Part shown: in pieces, positions 5,776 to 6,307 of the stretch
Layout: each line of letters begins with the position of its first letter
Numbering within the stretch: position 1 is the stretch's first letter
Source: an uncultured Clostridia bacterium
Lineage (GTDB): Bacteria > Bacillota > Clostridia > Oscillospirales > CAG-272
Assembly: GCA_945936265.1 (NCBI GenBank)
Contig: CAMETB010000086.1
Span: forward strand, 1-6,307
Direction of reading: 5' to 3'
DNA: 6,307 nucleotides
Position numbers and translations under genes: made by a program
Notes under the pieces: model-generated
The model's input: only the letters and a program-made list of their open reading frames with translations
Databases searched by the model: none
Told to the model about the DNA's origin: nothing

Positions 5776-6307
5776 TTATTCAAGCTCAAATGCGCCCGTG
5801 TAGAGTTGATAATATTTGCCTTTCTGGGCTATTAAGTCTTCATGCGAACCTCGTTCAATAATAACTCCGTGATCGAGCACCATAATGACATCGGAGTTCT
5901 TTATGGTAGAGAGGCGGTGTGCTATTACGAATACCGTCCTTCCCTGCATAAGCGAGTCCATACCCGCCTGAACTATCGCCTCGGTTCTCGTATCTATCGA
6001 GGAGGTGGCCTCGTCGAGTATCATGACGGGCGGGTCTGCAACAGCCGCGCGCGCTATTGATATAAGTTGCCTCTGACCTTGCGAAAGACCGCTGCCGTTC
6101 CCTGTTAACACAGTGTTATATCCGTCGGGGAGCATTGATATAAACGAGTGAGCGTTCGCTCTTTTTGCCGCCGCAATACACTCCTCGTCGGTTGCGTCAA
6201 GTTTACCGTAACGGATATTGTCCATAACCGTGCCTGTAAACAGATTAACATCCTGTAAGACTATACCGAGAGAGCGACGAAGATCGGCTTTCTTTATCTT
6301 GTTTATA
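5776..6307 (-). CDS. ABC exporter, C-terminal part of the ATP-binding domain (partial, 5' end outside window)
   Basis: A minus-strand frame enters from the right edge and ends at TAA (plus-strand 5778-5776), giving 176 visible residues. The ATG at 6225 is internal: upstream codons read 'KADLRRSLGIVLQD', which holds the Q-loop Gln, then 'LFTGTVMDNIRYG', both usual in exporter ATPases. Further motifs in order are 'LSQGQRQ', a variant of the LSGGQ signature; 'VMILDEATSSID', Walker B with catalytic Glu and D-loop; and 'VIAHRLSTI', with the switch His. It ends 'YYQLYTGAFELE'. The Walker A and any membrane domain lie outside. This arrangement is typical of the fused membrane-plus-ATPase exporters of the MsbA/LmrA/BmrA (multidrug) group, often encoded as heterodimer pairs. 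It is convergent to the sugar operon and need not be linked in function. It does not look like a Wzt-type O-antigen ATPase, though substrate cannot be told from this domain. Confidence 0.93.
   Translation of the reverse strand, partial: INKIKKADLRRSLGIVLQDVNLFTGTVMDNIRYGKLDATDEECIAAAKRANAHSFISMLPDGYNTVLTGNGSGLSQGQRQLISIARAAVADPPVMILDEATSSIDTRTEAIVQAGMDSLMQGRTVFVIAHRLSTIKNSDVIMVLDHGVIIERGSHEDLIAQKGKYYQLYTGAFELE

Noticed and set aside
5776..6307. ABC protein as the O-antigen or polysaccharide exporter of this cluster (Wzt/MsbA)
   Set aside because: It is on the opposite strand beyond terminators, and its motifs are of the general exporter type. A link to the sugar pathway cannot be supported from the part seen.
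1..6307. CRISPR array, tRNA/rRNA, IS element or attachment site
   Set aside because: No regularly spaced repeats, transposase fragment, RNA gene or flanking direct repeats were seen on either strand.

Overview
The window reads as the 3' part of a tightly packed plus-strand sugar-biosynthesis and glycosyl-transfer operon (positions 1 to about 5584). A terminator-rich gap follows (5585-5775), and then the 3' end of a convergent minus-strand ABC exporter gene (5776-6307). Base composition is moderate to low GC. ATA and AGA/AGG codons are common, Shine-Dalgarno sites are of GGAG type, and GC-rich hairpin units lie in the intergenic DNA. Together these suggest a Clostridia-like Firmicute, possibly a gut lineage known mainly from metagenomes. 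This is an inference: no rRNA or other taxonomic marker is present, and the Gram type cannot be decided.

Layout: (1) the C-terminal end of a CDP-glucose 4,6-dehydratase (RfbG/DdhB), 3-251; (2) the PMP- and [2Fe-2S]-dependent C-3 dehydrase RfbH/DdhC, 253-1566, with its hallmark His in place of the aminotransferase Lys and its cysteine motif; (3) a four-helix GtrA-family membrane protein, 1550-1996; (4) a 600-residue ThDP enzyme of the acetohydroxyacid-synthase fold, 1993-3795; (5) an extended SDR sugar reductase/epimerase, 3783-4685; (6) a GtrB/DPM1-like family 2 glycosyltransferase with two C-terminal membrane helices, 4682-5584. Adjacent genes are 1 nt apart or overlap by 4 to 17 nt, so they probably form one translationally coupled transcript.

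Working together: RfbG and RfbH make the CDP-4-keto-3,6-dideoxyhexose intermediate, with help from a reductase not seen here. A ThDP carboligase followed by an SDR matches the logic of yersiniose synthesis (YerE adds a two-carbon unit from pyruvate at C-4, YerF reduces the product). My best reading is therefore a branched-chain 3,6-dideoxyhexose (yersiniose-like) pathway. What differs from a plain sugar pathway is that a GtrA/GtrB-type pair is interleaved with it. This suggests the unusual sugar is loaded on polyprenyl phosphate, flipped by GtrA and used to decorate a surface polymer.

The 190-nt convergent gap holds three hairpins. The first has T-rich flanks on both strands and probably terminates both transcripts. 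The other two are GC-rich, share a CGTA-(purine)-GCGGG start, and look like dispersed repeat units or plus-strand terminators.
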